From contig NZ_CP007509.1 of NCBI RefSeq assembly GCF_000661915.1, positions 2,249,501-2,313,500 on the forward strand: 64,000 nucleotides of DNA. Direction: 5' to 3'. Under the pieces are notes generated by a model. It was given only the letters and a program-made list of their open reading frames with translations. It had not been told where the DNA came from and searched no databases. Both the position numbers and the translations under genes were made by a program. This DNA is from Stutzerimonas decontaminans. GTDB taxonomy: Bacteria > Pseudomonadota > Gammaproteobacteria > Pseudomonadales > Pseudomonadaceae. Below are positions 28,622-37,384 of the stretch, in pieces (the stretch's first letter is position 1; every line of letters begins with the position of its first letter).

Positions 28622-30263
28622 AGACGCGCTCCTTGAAGGGATCAATGCCGATGCGGCGGTAAGTGTCGATGAACTGTTCATCTTCGGTACGCTGCTCCAC
28701 GTAAACGTTGATGATCTTTTCGATCACATCGGGCATCGAGTCCTGAGCGAACGATGGGCCGAGGATCTGGCCGAGGCTCGCGTCACGGCCGGAGCTGCCG
28801 CCTAACGAAACCTGGTAGAACTCCGCACCTTTCTTGTCCACGCCCAGAATGCCGATGTGACCGACATGGTGGTGGCCACAGGCGTTCATGCAGCCCGAGA
28901 TGTTCAGGTCGATGTTGCCCAGGTCGAACAGGTAATCGAGGTTATCGAAGCGACGCTGGATGGATTCGGCGATCGGAATCGACTTGGCGTTGGCCAGCGA
29001 GCAGAAGTCGCCGCCAGGGCAGCAGATGATGTCGGTCAGCAGGCCGATGTTCGGCGTGGCCAGCCCCAGCTCGCGCAGTTCGTGCCAGAGTTCGAACAGC
29101 TTGGCCTGCTCGACATCGGCAAGGATCATGTTCTGCTCGTGGGAGTTGCGCACCTCGCCAAAGCTATAGCGATCTGCCAGATCGGCGATGGCCTCGAGCT
29201 GCTTGTCAGTGACGTCCCCGGGGGCCACGCCCGTGCTCTTCAGTGAGAGGGTGACTGCCGCGTAGCCGGGTTTTTTGTGTGCGACGACGTTGCGTTGACG
29301 CCAGCGGGCGAAGCCCGGATGCTCGGCGTCCATTTGGGCGAGGGCGGCGTCCTGGTCTTCCAGGGTTTTGTACTCGGGATCGACGAAGAACTTGCTGACG
29401 CGTTGAACTTCAGTTTCGGTCAGTGTCGTCGGGCCGTCCTTCAGGTGCGCCCATTCGGCCTCGACGCGCTCGGCGAACACTTCCGGCGTCAGTGCTTTGA
29501 CCAGGATCTTGATACGGGCCTTGAACTTGTTGTCACGACGGCCATAGCGGTTGTAAACCCGCAGGATGGCGTCAAGGTAGCTCAGCAGGTGCTGCCAAGG
29601 CAGAAATTCGTTGATGAAGCTGCCAACGATAGGGGTCCGACCGAGGCCACCGCCAACCGAAACGCGGAAGCCCAGTTCGCCGGCCTCGTTCTTCACCGCT
29701 TCCAGGCCGATATCGTGCACTTCGATGGCGGCACGGTCGCTGACCGCGCCGTTCACGGCAATCTTGAACTTGCGCGGCAGGAAGGCGAATTCTGGGTGGA
29801 AGGTCGACCACTGGCGAATGATCTCGCACCAAGGCCGTGGATCGATCAGCTCGTCCTTTGCGACACCGGCGAACTGGTCGGTGGTGGTGTTGCGGATGCA
29901 GTTGCCGCTGGTCTGGATCGCGTGCATTTGCACGGTGGCCAGCTCGGCGAGAATCTCCGGTACGTCTTCCAGCTCGGGCCAGTTGAACTGCACGTTCGTC
30001 CGCGTACTGATGTGCGCGTAGCCTTTGTCGTAATGACGTGCGATCTCCGCCAGCTTGCGCACCTGGGTGGAGGACAGCAGGCCGTAGGGCACGGCTACAC
30101 GCAGCATTGGCGCGTAGCGCTGGATGTACAGGCCATTCTGCAGACGCAGCGGGCGGAATTCCTCATCAGCGAGTTCGCCAGCCAGGAAGCGGCGGGTCTG
30201 GTCGCGGAACTGCCGGACCCGATCCTCGATGATGTGTTGGTCGTACTGATCGTAAACGTACAT
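28605..30263 (-). CDS. cysI: Assimilatory sulfite reductase hemoprotein CysI / NirA-type
   Basis: Reduces sulfite to sulfide with six electrons, using siroheme and a [4Fe-4S] cluster, in the cytoplasm. The 552-residue protein has two duplicated ferredoxin-like halves. The cluster cysteines are Cys415, Cys421, Cys458 and Cys462 in ICCPGGDFC ... GCMNACGHHH. The siroheme-binding Arg/Lys region (YAHISTRTNVQFNW) is near residue 85. Overlap with DUF934 implies co-translation. ATG 30263 follows AGGACA; a longer frame to 30359 has no similarity. An upstream palindrome is listed separately as a candidate operator. Confidence 0.95.
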   Translation of the reverse strand: MYVYDQYDQHIIEDRVRQFRDQTRRFLAGELADEEFRPLRLQNGLYIQRYAPMLRVAVPYGLLSSTQVRKLAEIARHYDKGYAHISTRTNVQFNWPELEDVPEILAELATVQMHAIQTSGNCIRNTTTDQFAGVAKDELIDPRPWCEIIRQWSTFHPEFAFLPRKFKIAVNGAVSDRAAIEVHDIGLEAVKNEAGELGFRVSVGGGLGRTPIVGSFINEFLPWQHLLSYLDAILRVYNRYGRRDNKFKARIKILVKALTPEVFAERVEAEWAHLKDGPTTLTETEVQRVSKFFVDPEYKTLEDQDAALAQMDAEHPGFARWRQRNVVAHKKPGYAAVTLSLKSTGVAPGDVTDKQLEAIADLADRYSFGEVRNSHEQNMILADVEQAKLFELWHELRELGLATPNIGLLTDIICCPGGDFCSLANAKSIPIAESIQRRFDNLDYLFDLGNIDLNISGCMNACGHHHVGHIGILGVDKKGAEFYQVSLGGSSGRDASLGQILGPSFAQDSMPDVIEKIINVYVEQRTEDEQFIDTYRRIGIDPFKERVYAANH

Positions 30264-30378
30264 AAATGTCCTGTTTTCAGGCTGTCTACAGCATTCGCGC
30301 GCACGGCCGCGCACCCATTTAGGGAGGGCGGCACGATACCAGCTCGTGGTTATGCGCAAAAGTGATGTTTGGGAATAT

Positions 30379-30392
30379 GTTTAGAACTAAAC
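30379..30392. promoter_or_regulatory. Palindrome GTTTAGAACTAAAC upstream of cysI
   Basis: Six bases repeat in inverted form around AA in the AT-rich stretch 116 bases before the cysI start. A LysR-type activator such as CysB is the obvious candidate binder, because such sites are often short dyads upstream of cys genes. That is inference; no CysB consensus can be proved by eye. Confidence 0.3.
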
Positions 30393-30499
30393 CAAGCGAA
30401 ATGGACTTATAACCCGCCGTCCTTGAGCAACGCACAAGCGTGGTCTTAACTGCCTGAAAGAAGCTGTCGATATCATCGAATGCTAAGAGGAGAAGTCCC

Positions 30500-30601
30500 G
30501 TGAGAAACGAGCAGCGCGACAGTGTGGTGGACGCCGCGGCGATCTTCAGTCTGATCATGCTCGCGGTGGGCACGGCGATATTCTGGGTCAGTCACCAGTA
30601 G
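30500..30601 (+). CDS. Small 33-residue single-pass membrane protein
   Basis: A GTG-started frame of 34 codons preceded by AGAGGAGA with ideal spacing. It encodes MRNEQRDSVVDAAAIFSLIM followed by a hydrophobic stretch and a FWVSHQ end, that is a charged N-terminus and one helix of about 20 residues. It looks like a true small membrane protein. It is convergent with the DUF2970 gene, which is itself a small membrane protein, with eight bases between the stops. Function is unknown. Confidence 0.6.
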   Translation: MRNEQRDSVVDAAAIFSLIMLAVGTAIFWVSHQ

Positions 30602-30609
30602 GGTACAGC

Positions 30610-30825
30610 TCAGTTACCGACCAGGTAGAGCACCAGCTTCACCAGCCCCAGGATGGCCAGCACGAACAGTACGGTGAAGCTCACGCCGAGGATGATGAAG
30701 TGGCTGGGTTTGCCGTGGCTGAAATCCCGAGCTCTGTTCTTGCCGCTTTGTACGCCCAGGGCTGCAGCTAGCACGCTGCTAAGCATTTCTCGAAGCGTCA
30801 GACTCTTTTCCTGCTCGTCTTTCAT
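30610..30825 (-). CDS. DUF2970 small membrane protein
   Basis: A 71-residue protein with an N-terminal charged, helical part (MKDEQEKSLTLREMLSSVLA) and a C-terminal membrane helix (about residues 46-69). The pattern LSSVLAAALGVQSGKNRARDF followed by HFIILGV identifies DUF2970, a family common in beta- and gammaproteobacteria without a known role. The gene is probably monocistronic. It is downstream of, and on the same strand as, hsp20, with 127 bases between. Confidence 0.8.
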   Translation of the reverse strand: MKDEQEKSLTLREMLSSVLAAALGVQSGKNRARDFSHGKPSHFIILGVSFTVLFVLAILGLVKLVLYLVGN

Positions 30826-30918
30826 GGCGGCCTCGTACGGTGATTTTTCCGAAGTCTAGTCGAGCGAGGTAAAGGTGGCGGGGCGGGACGCGGCCGATGA
30901 TATGTCGGGGCTGAAGCG

Positions 30919-30945
30919 GGGACCGGCCTGCCGGTGACCGGTCCC
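30919..30945. terminator. Hairpin downstream of hsp20
   Basis: An 8-bp stem GGGACCGG / CCGGTCCC with an 11-base loop lies eight bases after the hsp20 stop on its transcript. There is no T-run, so it is only a possible terminator or 3'-end stabiliser. Confidence 0.45.
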
Positions 30946-30952
30946 GCCGACA

Positions 30953-31483
30953 TTACTCGGCTTTGACAGCGATGTTTTTTGCGCTATCGGCAGTGCCCGG
31001 CTGCTTGGGCAGCGAAAGGCGCAGCACGCCTTTGCCGAATTTGGCCTCGATCTTGTCGCGGTCCACGCCTTCTGGCAGCGCAAAGCTGCGCTGGAAGCTG
31101 CCAAAGGAGCGTTCTGAGAGGTGGTAGCCGTCTTTCTCCTCTTTATGTTCCTGGCGCTTCTCACCCTTGATGACCAAGCTATTACCGACCAGCTTTACTT
31201 CTACGTCCTTTTCATCCAGACCGGGCAACTCGGCGGTGATTTCGTATGCGCTTTCCTTCTCGACCACGTCTACTGCTGGCATTTGACTGGGGCCACCCTG
31301 CCATAGCGGCGCGGCGTCCATGACGTGACGGCTGAACGGCAGATGCCAGGGGCGATCGAAATCATCGAACAGGCGGTCTACCTGTCGGCGTAGCGAGTCG
31401 AAGGGGCGCCATGGTTCCTGAGGCGCAGACGGGATCTTTTTTTCATCCGTAGTTACTGCAGGTTTTTTCGAAACGTCATTCAT
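30953..31483 (-). CDS. Hsp20 / alpha-crystallin family small heat-shock protein
   Basis: An ATP-independent holdase of 176 residues. The alpha-crystallin domain is at about 65-160: VDVVEKESAYEITAELPGLDEKDVEV read in parts, then NSLVIKGEKR, GSFQRSFALPEGVD and the conserved GVLRLSLPK. The N-terminal 60 residues are the variable oligomerisation arm (PFDSLRRQVDRLFDDF). This is the HSP20/class A-like type rather than IbpA. AAAGGAG lies before the start. No clear sigma-32 promoter could be read upstream. Confidence 0.95.
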   Translation of the reverse strand: MNDVSKKPAVTTDEKKIPSAPQEPWRPFDSLRRQVDRLFDDFDRPWHLPFSRHVMDAAPLWQGGPSQMPAVDVVEKESAYEITAELPGLDEKDVEVKLVGNSLVIKGEKRQEHKEEKDGYHLSERSFGSFQRSFALPEGVDRDKIEAKFGKGVLRLSLPKQPGTADSAKNIAVKAE

Positions 31484-31641
31484 TTCGCAAACTCCTTTGA
31501 GCTCGGGAAGTCAACAGCGCATTCAGTTTCCTCCGTCGTATGGAATACGGTTTGATTCCGATCAACGGCGGATCCACTTATCGTGGTGACCTCAAGAGTA
31601 GTTCGTCCATGCCTGCCGACAAGAGGTGCGGCGCCTTCGTC

Positions 31642-32091
31642 TCAAAGGCTCTGTTTGAACCAGTCCCACAGCCCCAGCGAGAAGTCTGGGAAGAGGTTGA
31701 TCCCCAGCGCGGACTTGAGCAAATAAAGAATCACCAGGCCTATCAATGCTGAGAACAGCAGGAACAGGGTCGCCAGCGCGGCCTTGGCCATGAGCGAAAG
31801 ATTCTGCTGCGGACGCGTCAGGTTTCGTTTGTTACGGCCAGCAACGATCGCGAAGTAATAGCGATCACGCCACAATTTCACCGTTCCGCGCAAATCGACT
31901 CGGTGCTTGACCCATGACCGTGCGCCGAAAACTCCACGTAGTGCGTCGAGCTGTTCCTCGCTGAAGGAATCGCGCAGATGGTCGGGAAGGCGCTGCTTGA
32001 GGCCGCGGATGAACGGGTCGTGGTCCAGCGCAGTATCTGCATAGGGCTTGGGGTAGGGCGTACGTTCTTCGTCTGCTGCGGGTGATGTCAT
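31642..32091 (-). CDS. Conserved hypothetical membrane-anchored protein
   Basis: A 149-residue protein, not recognised. Residues 1-95 are charged and soluble (a FSEEQLDALRGVFGARSW segment and RDRYYFAIVAGRNKRN). Residues about 103-128 form one long hydrophobic helix, with a short aromatic tail (LWDWFKQSL) after it. Pseudomonas homologues sometimes carry an enzyme name that the sequence does not support. It starts 24 bases after the LRR-kinase stop on the same strand, so it is probably in that operon. Confidence 0.75.
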   Translation of the reverse strand: MTSPAADEERTPYPKPYADTALDHDPFIRGLKQRLPDHLRDSFSEEQLDALRGVFGARSWVKHRVDLRGTVKLWRDRYYFAIVAGRNKRNLTRPQQNLSLMAKAALATLFLLFSALIGLVILYLLKSALGINLFPDFSLGLWDWFKQSL

Positions 32092-32115
32092 TGCGGGTCG
32101 CTCCGGTAAGGCGCG

Positions 32116-33432
32116 TCAGAGCGCGGCGAGGATGGTGTGCAGCTGGCCGAAGGCGGGGCGGAGCTCCGGCTGCTCTGACAAGCACTGGTTCTGCAGTTCG
32201 TACAGGGCATGCCAACGTGAGTCGTCATCGAAACCAGGGCAGCGCTGCAGCAACTCCTCAAGCAGGCAACCGAAGGCGCGGGACTCGATGCGTTGCAGGG
32301 CCTCACCGACCAGACTGTCCGGCTCGAAGAAGGACGCGGCGCCAAAATCGCTGAGCAGGCAGTTGCCCTGTGCATCGACCAGCAGGTTGTGGGCGTAAAG
32401 GTCGCCGTGCAGGATGCCGCGCTGGTGCAGGTGTGCCACTGCGGATGCCGCTCCGAGGGCGATGCGCAACGCCTGATCGAGGCTGAACGTAAGATCATCG
32501 GCATAGCAGTCACGCGTGCAGCTGGCCAGGGAAGGCGGACCAGCCAGTGGCTGGAAGGCCGGCTCAATCAGATCCATCAGTAGCCCCGGCGTTTGACCCG
32601 ACTGATCCGCCAGCGGCCCGGCAACATCGATCAGGTTTGGATGGGGGCCGGCGGCCACGCAGGCGCCCATCTCGCTATGGGGCAGGCCATCGCTGGTGAC
32701 GTGGCCCTTGAACTGTTTGGCGGCCATCTGCTTGGCCGGCTGTCCGCTCTGCTGCCACTCGGCACGGTAGATGATGCCGGACGCACCCTGGCCCAGCTGC
32801 TCGTGCAGGACGATCTGCTCGCGCGGGATCGCCGGTAGTGAGTGGCGCGCGAGACTTATCGCTTCGTTGGTATCGCTGAAGGGGTTGCCGGCAGCGGCCA
32901 GCCAACTGAGTCGTGGCAGCGTCAGCAGCCAGGCGGGCAGCGCTGGCAGGCGGTTGGCGGCGATGCGCAGCAATTCCAGGTTGACGCAATTGGCGAGCGT
33001 GTCCGGCAGTGAGGCCAGCTGGTTTCCGGCGAGCATCAACTTCTGCAGGCGGCGGCAGTTGCCGATCTCCTCGGGCAACGCCTGCAGCTGGTTGTCGGTG
33101 AGGATCAGCCAGCGCAACGCCGACGGCAGCGCGGCGGCGGGAAGATGACGGATCTGGTTGGCCTTGAAGCCGATCATTTCCAGCTGCTCGCAGTCGCCAA
33201 GGCAGTCCGGCAGCTCGGTGAAGAGGTTGTCAGAGCAGAACAGGATGCGCAGTTTGCGCAGGCGGGACAGGTCGGGCGGCAGGCGCTTGAGTTGATTGCC
33301 GGAGAGATTCAGTACTTCCAGCGTATCGGCGAGATCGAAGATTGCTTCCGGAAAGGTCTGCAGATCGGCGGAGAGATCCAGTCGGCGGATTCCGGCCAAT
33401 TCGCCACGTTCCAGTTGTTCCAATGTATGCAT
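32116..33432 (-). CDS. Leucine-rich-repeat protein fused to a protein-kinase domain
   Basis: A 438-residue fusion. Residues about 15-185 hold seven or more LRRs of the LP-type (LEVLNLSGNQLKRLPPDL and LQKLMLAGNQLASLP are examples). Residues 205-438 are a eukaryotic-like kinase: Gly-loop GQGASGIIYRAEW (215 on), Lys239 in AAKQF, alpha-C Glu254, HGDLYAHN with Asp344 and Asn349, and DFG at 362-364. All key residues are kept, so it should be active on Ser/Thr. There is no signal peptide or membrane helix, so it is cytoplasmic. Downstream is a small membrane-anchored protein; upstream is an RlmN paralogue. Confidence 0.9.
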   Translation of the reverse strand: MHTLEQLERGELAGIRRLDLSADLQTFPEAIFDLADTLEVLNLSGNQLKRLPPDLSRLRKLRILFCSDNLFTELPDCLGDCEQLEMIGFKANQIRHLPAAALPSALRWLILTDNQLQALPEEIGNCRRLQKLMLAGNQLASLPDTLANCVNLELLRIAANRLPALPAWLLTLPRLSWLAAAGNPFSDTNEAISLARHSLPAIPREQIVLHEQLGQGASGIIYRAEWQQSGQPAKQMAAKQFKGHVTSDGLPHSEMGACVAAGPHPNLIDVAGPLADQSGQTPGLLMDLIEPAFQPLAGPPSLASCTRDCYADDLTFSLDQALRIALGAASAVAHLHQRGILHGDLYAHNLLVDAQGNCLLSDFGAASFFEPDSLVGEALQRIESRAFGCLLEELLQRCPGFDDDSRWHALYELQNQCLSEQPELRPAFGQLHTILAAL

Positions 33433-33515
33433 GCGGCTTTGCGCTTTCCTTGCTGTATGAGGCCGAGCGGGCCGTCGATCGTATTGCGCTGGGACAGCGA
33501 GTGGGGCTTGCGGGT

Positions 33516-34556
33516 TCAGACACCGCGATCAACGCGCCCCTTGCGATTGAGCACCTGCTCGGCCCTTGCACGGAGCTGGCCGCAGCCACCGTCGATGTCC
33601 TGACCGGCCGAATTGCGTACCTTGGTCAATACGCCGCGGCTGTGCAGGTAACGCACGATCTGCACGATGCGATCGCCATCGGGACGCTGGTATTCGTCGT
33701 CTTCCAGGCTGTTGTAGGGGATCAGGTTCATCACCGCATACTTGCCTTTGAGCAAACGCAGGATGCCATCCATCTCAGCCTGGTTGTCGTTGATGCCCTT
33801 GAGCAGCGTCCACTGGTACTGGATCGGGAAGCCGGTTGCGCGGGCGTAGGTCTCGCCGAGGTCGATCAGCTCGTCGGGAGCAATCTGCGGTGCCCGTGGC
33901 AGCAGCGCCTGACGCAATGCGGCATCGGTGCTGTGCAGCGACAGGGCCAGCGCCGGCTTGACCCGCTGCTGCGGCAGACGCTCGAACACGCGCATATCGC
34001 CGACGGTGGAGAACACCAGATTCTTGTGGCCGATGCCGCCGTCCGTGCCGAGCAGGTCGATGGCCTCGAGCACGTTGTCGAGGTTGTGGGCGGGCTCGCC
34101 CATGCCCATGAACACCACCTTCTTCACCGGGCGGAAACGTCGGGCGAGGGCGACCTGGGCGACGATTTCGGCGCTACCCAGCTGACGCAGCAGTCCGCTC
34201 TTGCCGGTCATGCAGAACACACAGCCCACCGCGCAGCCGACCTGGCTGGAAACGCACAGGCCGTCGCGCGGCAGCAATACGCTCTCCACCATCTGCCCGT
34301 CGGCCAGCTCGACCAGCAGGCGTGCCGAGCCATCGGCAGCCGGATGTTCGGAACGCAGCTTTGCCAGACCATCGAGTTCCGCGTTCAATGCCGGCAGGCC
34401 TTCGCGCACGCTCAGCGGCAGGAAGTCCTCGGCCTGTTGCTGACGGCGGCCCACATCGAGTGGCAGACCCTTGAGCCAGGCACGGGTCATTCGCCCGATA
34501 TGACGGGGCTTGGCGCCGATGTCGGCAAGGCGTTGCTGGAAGTCTGGGATTCGCAT
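33516..34556 (-). CDS. RlmN-family radical SAM methyltransferase (RlmN paralogue)
   Basis: A 346-residue radical SAM enzyme. The cluster motif CAVGCVFC (Cys108, Cys112, Cys115) is preceded by the LCVSSQVGC strand with Cys101. A second cysteine, Cys325 in GGCGQLRA, corresponds to the methyl-carrying cysteine of RlmN/Cfr. Both RlmN-type cysteines are therefore kept and methylation of an adenine in rRNA or tRNA is plausible. The sequence is shorter and more divergent than housekeeping RlmN, which should be encoded elsewhere. It may be a second, differently targeted enzyme, like the PA1839-type protein. Its stop is 83 bases before the LRR-kinase start, on the same strand. Confidence 0.88.
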   Translation of the reverse strand: MRIPDFQQRLADIGAKPRHIGRMTRAWLKGLPLDVGRRQQQAEDFLPLSVREGLPALNAELDGLAKLRSEHPAADGSARLLVELADGQMVESVLLPRDGLCVSSQVGCAVGCVFCMTGKSGLLRQLGSAEIVAQVALARRFRPVKKVVFMGMGEPAHNLDNVLEAIDLLGTDGGIGHKNLVFSTVGDMRVFERLPQQRVKPALALSLHSTDAALRQALLPRAPQIAPDELIDLGETYARATGFPIQYQWTLLKGINDNQAEMDGILRLLKGKYAVMNLIPYNSLEDDEYQRPDGDRIVQIVRYLHSRGVLTKVRNSAGQDIDGGCGQLRARAEQVLNRKGRVDRGV

Positions 34557-34578
34557 AGGGCGCGCATTCTATCCGGGG

Positions 34579-35727
34579 TCACGCGGTGAAGCGACGGCAG
34601 AACGGCACGATGCCGACCAGGAGGACGGCGAGCAGCGCGAAGGCCATGCCCAGCGAGCTGAAATGCGCGACCACGCCCATCATGGCGGGGCCGGCAAGGA
34701 CCCCGGCAAAACCGATGGTGGTCGCCACGGTGACGGCCAGTTGCACCGGCATGCCGTCCTGCCGGCTCAGGGACGAAATCAGCACCGGCGAGACGTTGGC
34801 GCAACCCAGCCCGCACAAGCCGTAGCCGATCAGCGCCACGGCCCAGTGTTCGGAGGCCAGGCTCAGGCCGATGCCAAACGCCGCGAGCAGACCACCAAAA
34901 GCGATGACTCGCGCCGTGCCGAGCGCATTAACCAGCGGGCCGCCAGCGAAGCGCGCGATGGTCACCATAAGGGCGAAGGCTGCGTAACCCAGGCCGCCCT
35001 TGGCCACTTCGAGGCCTTTCTCGCCGGTCAGGTAAAGCGCGCTCCAGTCCAGCACGGCGCCTTCGGCCAGATACACGACAAAGCACATCAGGCCTACCAA
35101 CAGCACCACCCCAGTGGGCCGTATGAAGGCAAAGCCGCCGCCCGGCGCACGATTCGGCAGAAAGCCGCGGGCCAGACCGAGATTCGCCGCAACGATCAGC
35201 CCAATCATCAGAAAGCTGCCGATTTCCGGCGCCAGGCCGACGGTCAGCAGGCCGGTGAGCATCAGTGCGCCGCTGATGGCGCCGAGGCTGTACATGCCGT
35301 GGAAGTTCGACATCAGTCGGCGGCCGACCGCGGTTTCCACCAGCACCGCCTGAATATTCATGATCACGTCGATGACGCCCAGGCTGCCGCCAAAGCAGAA
35401 CAGTGCCAGGGCCAGCAACAGCATCGAGTCGGTCAGGGCCATGCCGGCCAGAGCCAACGCCAATAGCACGACGCTGCACAACTGCACTGGACGGATGCCC
35501 CAGCGGCTTACCAATACGCCGGACAGCGGCATCCAGGTCAGCGAGCCGACGCCGATGCAGAGCAGCAGCAGGCCGAACACTGCATCGGTCATCTCGATGC
35601 GTTCGCGTACATACGGCACCAGTGGTGCCCAGACGGACAGGCCGAATCCGGCCATGAAGAAACCGCAACGGGTCGCGTTGCGCACGATAGGGGCGTCGAT
35701 CTGAACGGTATTACGGACCGCAGGCAT
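34579..35727 (-). CDS. Major facilitator superfamily permease
   Basis: A polytopic permease of 382 residues with 12 predicted helices, starting VRNATRCGFFMAGFGLSVWAPL. The MFS motif A-like loop is seen between helices 2 and 3 (GVLVSRWGIRPVQL). It belongs to the YbjJ/FucP-like group, and the substrate is not predictable. ATG 35727 is nine bases after GAGGA and is preferred over ATG 35736, which touches it. Its stop lies 22 bases before the RlmN paralogue's start on the same strand, so the two may share a transcript. Confidence 0.9.
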   Translation of the reverse strand: MPAVRNTVQIDAPIVRNATRCGFFMAGFGLSVWAPLVPYVRERIEMTDAVFGLLLLCIGVGSLTWMPLSGVLVSRWGIRPVQLCSVVLLALALAGMALTDSMLLLALALFCFGGSLGVIDVIMNIQAVLVETAVGRRLMSNFHGMYSLGAISGALMLTGLLTVGLAPEIGSFLMIGLIVAANLGLARGFLPNRAPGGGFAFIRPTGVVLLVGLMCFVVYLAEGAVLDWSALYLTGEKGLEVAKGGLGYAAFALMVTIARFAGGPLVNALGTARVIAFGGLLAAFGIGLSLASEHWAVALIGYGLCGLGCANVSPVLISSLSRQDGMPVQLAVTVATTIGFAGVLAGPAMMGVVAHFSSLGMAFALLAVLLVGIVPFCRRFTA

Positions 35728-36054
35728 TGGCGGCATTCCTCGATGAACTGGGTTTGGTGATGTGTTGAGCGCGGGCGGGGCCGCCAATCACCAGAGGGCC
35801 AACAATCCGGTATCGAAGAGAAACAGCAGTCGGCTTCCCGCGGGCAGGCTTGAAGAGCAGGGGAGTGACGTACTGAGCATGGGCGGAGGGAGCAGCTGTT
35901 AGATAGTGCACAGAGGATACACAACCCCGGCTAAGGAACAACCCGAGTGCAGGCGCTCACGATCCGCTCAGCGCTGTACACAATCCGGCCGATGCGACGG
36001 GGGTGCATGCTATCGTTAGCCGCTTTGCCGCCATGTGCGCTGTCGGAGCAGTCG
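35728..36054. other. Intergenic region between divergent MFS and DUF1883 genes
   Basis: About 330 bases with no convincing gene. It has the MFS upstream region on the left and, at its right end, a TGCTATCGT sequence at about 36007-36015 that resembles an extended -10 for DUF1883. No repeats, terminator or operator palindrome stood out. Confidence 0.5.
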
Positions 36055-36354
36055 ATGAAGTTCATACACCAGCGCGAGCACCTCAACGAGGACGATATCG
36101 TCGTCATCGAATGCTCGCAGACCTGCAACATCCGCCTGATGAACGATGCGAACTTCCGCAGTTTCAAGAACGGCGGGCGGCATACGTACCATGGCGGGGC
36201 GTTCGATAAGTTTCCGGCCAAGATCGTGGTGCCGAGCACCGGCTTCTGGAATATCACCATCGATACGGTCACCCGGCGGCCGATCAGCGTGACGCGCAAA
36301 CCGAACCTCAGTCACTCGATCAGGGTCATTCGACGGTCCCCCTCGCGTCTGTAA
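36055..36354 (+). CDS. DUF1883 protein
   Basis: A 99-residue, mainly beta-strand protein. It begins MKFIHQREHLNEDDIVVIEC and continues with the family-typical SQTCNIRLMNDANF, the YHGGAF turn and a TGFWNITIDT strand, matching DUF1883. No enzymatic residues are evident. The ATG at 36055 follows GGAG, and a longer frame to 35947 is not supported. The C-terminal end is basic. It is followed 42 bases later by an EamA permease gene on the same strand. The role is unknown. Confidence 0.82.
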   Translation: MKFIHQREHLNEDDIVVIECSQTCNIRLMNDANFRSFKNGGRHTYHGGAFDKFPAKIVVPSTGFWNITIDTVTRRPISVTRKPNLSHSIRVIRRSPSRL

Positions 36355-36396
36355 TCGCCACATGGGCTGCGAGGCAACGAACAGGGAGCGACCTTT

Positions 36397-37377
36397 TTGA
36401 ACCGCAGTCACCGTCGTTACGCCATCAACACCAGTCTGAACAGCCAAACGCCGGAGGTGCGCAGCAGCGATAGCCGCGGCGGGACCACCCGTGCGCATCT
36501 CGGCATGCTGTTGTGGGCGCTTTTTGTCGGGTTGTCCTTCCCGGCGGTGGGCTTGCTAAGCGAAGGGTTGCCGCCTTTGTTGCTGACAGCCATGCGCTTC
36601 AGCATCGCCGCGCTGGTCCTGGCGCCGCTGGCCTGGAGTCAGAGCGAAGGGCGACCGGGTTGGCGCACTCTGCTGCTTTACGCTGCCATGGGCCTATGCC
36701 TGGCGGGCTTTTTCGGCACCATGTTCTGGGCGGCCCATCGGGTCAGCGCACTGTCGATGGCGACGCTGTTCGTCAGCGTACCGCTGTTGGCTTATTGCCT
36801 GGGCCGTGGGCTGGGCGTCGAGCAACCTGCAGGCCGCCTACTGGCCATCCTGGCGCTTGGTGCGAGCGGAGCGTTGGGGCTGGCATGGGCCGAGAACGGT
36901 GGCGATTTTTCCGGTATGCAGTTGGGTCTGGGCGAATTGGGCTTCTTTTTTGGCTGCGTCGCTTCGGCGTTGTACCCGGTACTGAGCAAATGGGGGATGG
37001 CGAACGGCATGCTGCCGCGGCAGGCAGGCTTGCGCACCTTCTGGAGCCTGATCGCCGGCGCGTTTTTGATCGGCCTGATGGGCCTGCTCTGGGAACGACC
37101 GGCAACGTTGTTGCGCATGAACCTGCTGGATCTGCTTCTGGTGACCTACCTCGGCGTGTTTTCCAGCGCCATGACCTTCTTCCTCCAACAGCGAGCGACC
37201 TCCGTGCTCACGCCTGGCGCGGTCACGGCCTACAGCTATCTGGTGCCGTTTGTCTCGATGCTGCTGCTGTTCTTCGATCAGCCGGCACGCATGGGTATGC
37301 ACTGGTTGCCCGGCAGCCTGTTGGTCGTGCTTGCCATCGGCCTGCTATTGCGAGGTGCTCGCCAGCCATCGCGCTGA
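36397..37377 (+). CDS. EamA (DMT) family transporter
   Basis: Inner-membrane carrier of 326 residues with two EamA repeats, about ten hydrophobic helices. The first repeat spans about 34-150 and the second about 175-320, with the typical TPGAVTAYSYLVPF and LLRGAR end. The N-terminal 32 residues are polar. The start is TTG 36397 with an AGGGAG ribosome site; no in-frame ATG gives a better fit. The substrate is unknown (amino acid or drug-metabolite efflux is usual). Convergent with the pnuC operon; the stops are seven bases apart. Confidence 0.9.
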   Translation: MNRSHRRYAINTSLNSQTPEVRSSDSRGGTTRAHLGMLLWALFVGLSFPAVGLLSEGLPPLLLTAMRFSIAALVLAPLAWSQSEGRPGWRTLLLYAAMGLCLAGFFGTMFWAAHRVSALSMATLFVSVPLLAYCLGRGLGVEQPAGRLLAILALGASGALGLAWAENGGDFSGMQLGLGELGFFFGCVASALYPVLSKWGMANGMLPRQAGLRTFWSLIAGAFLIGLMGLLWERPATLLRMNLLDLLLVTYLGVFSSAMTFFLQQRATSVLTPGAVTAYSYLVPFVSMLLLFFDQPARMGMHWLPGSLLVVLAIGLLLRGARQPSR

Positions 37378-37384
37378 CGATCAG

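Noticed and set aside
31484..31641. Possible RNA thermometer or sigma-32 promoter before hsp20
   Set aside because: A CGTAT/ATACG mini-stem is present, but no anti-Shine-Dalgarno pairing or CTTGAA/CCCCAT elements could be read with confidence.
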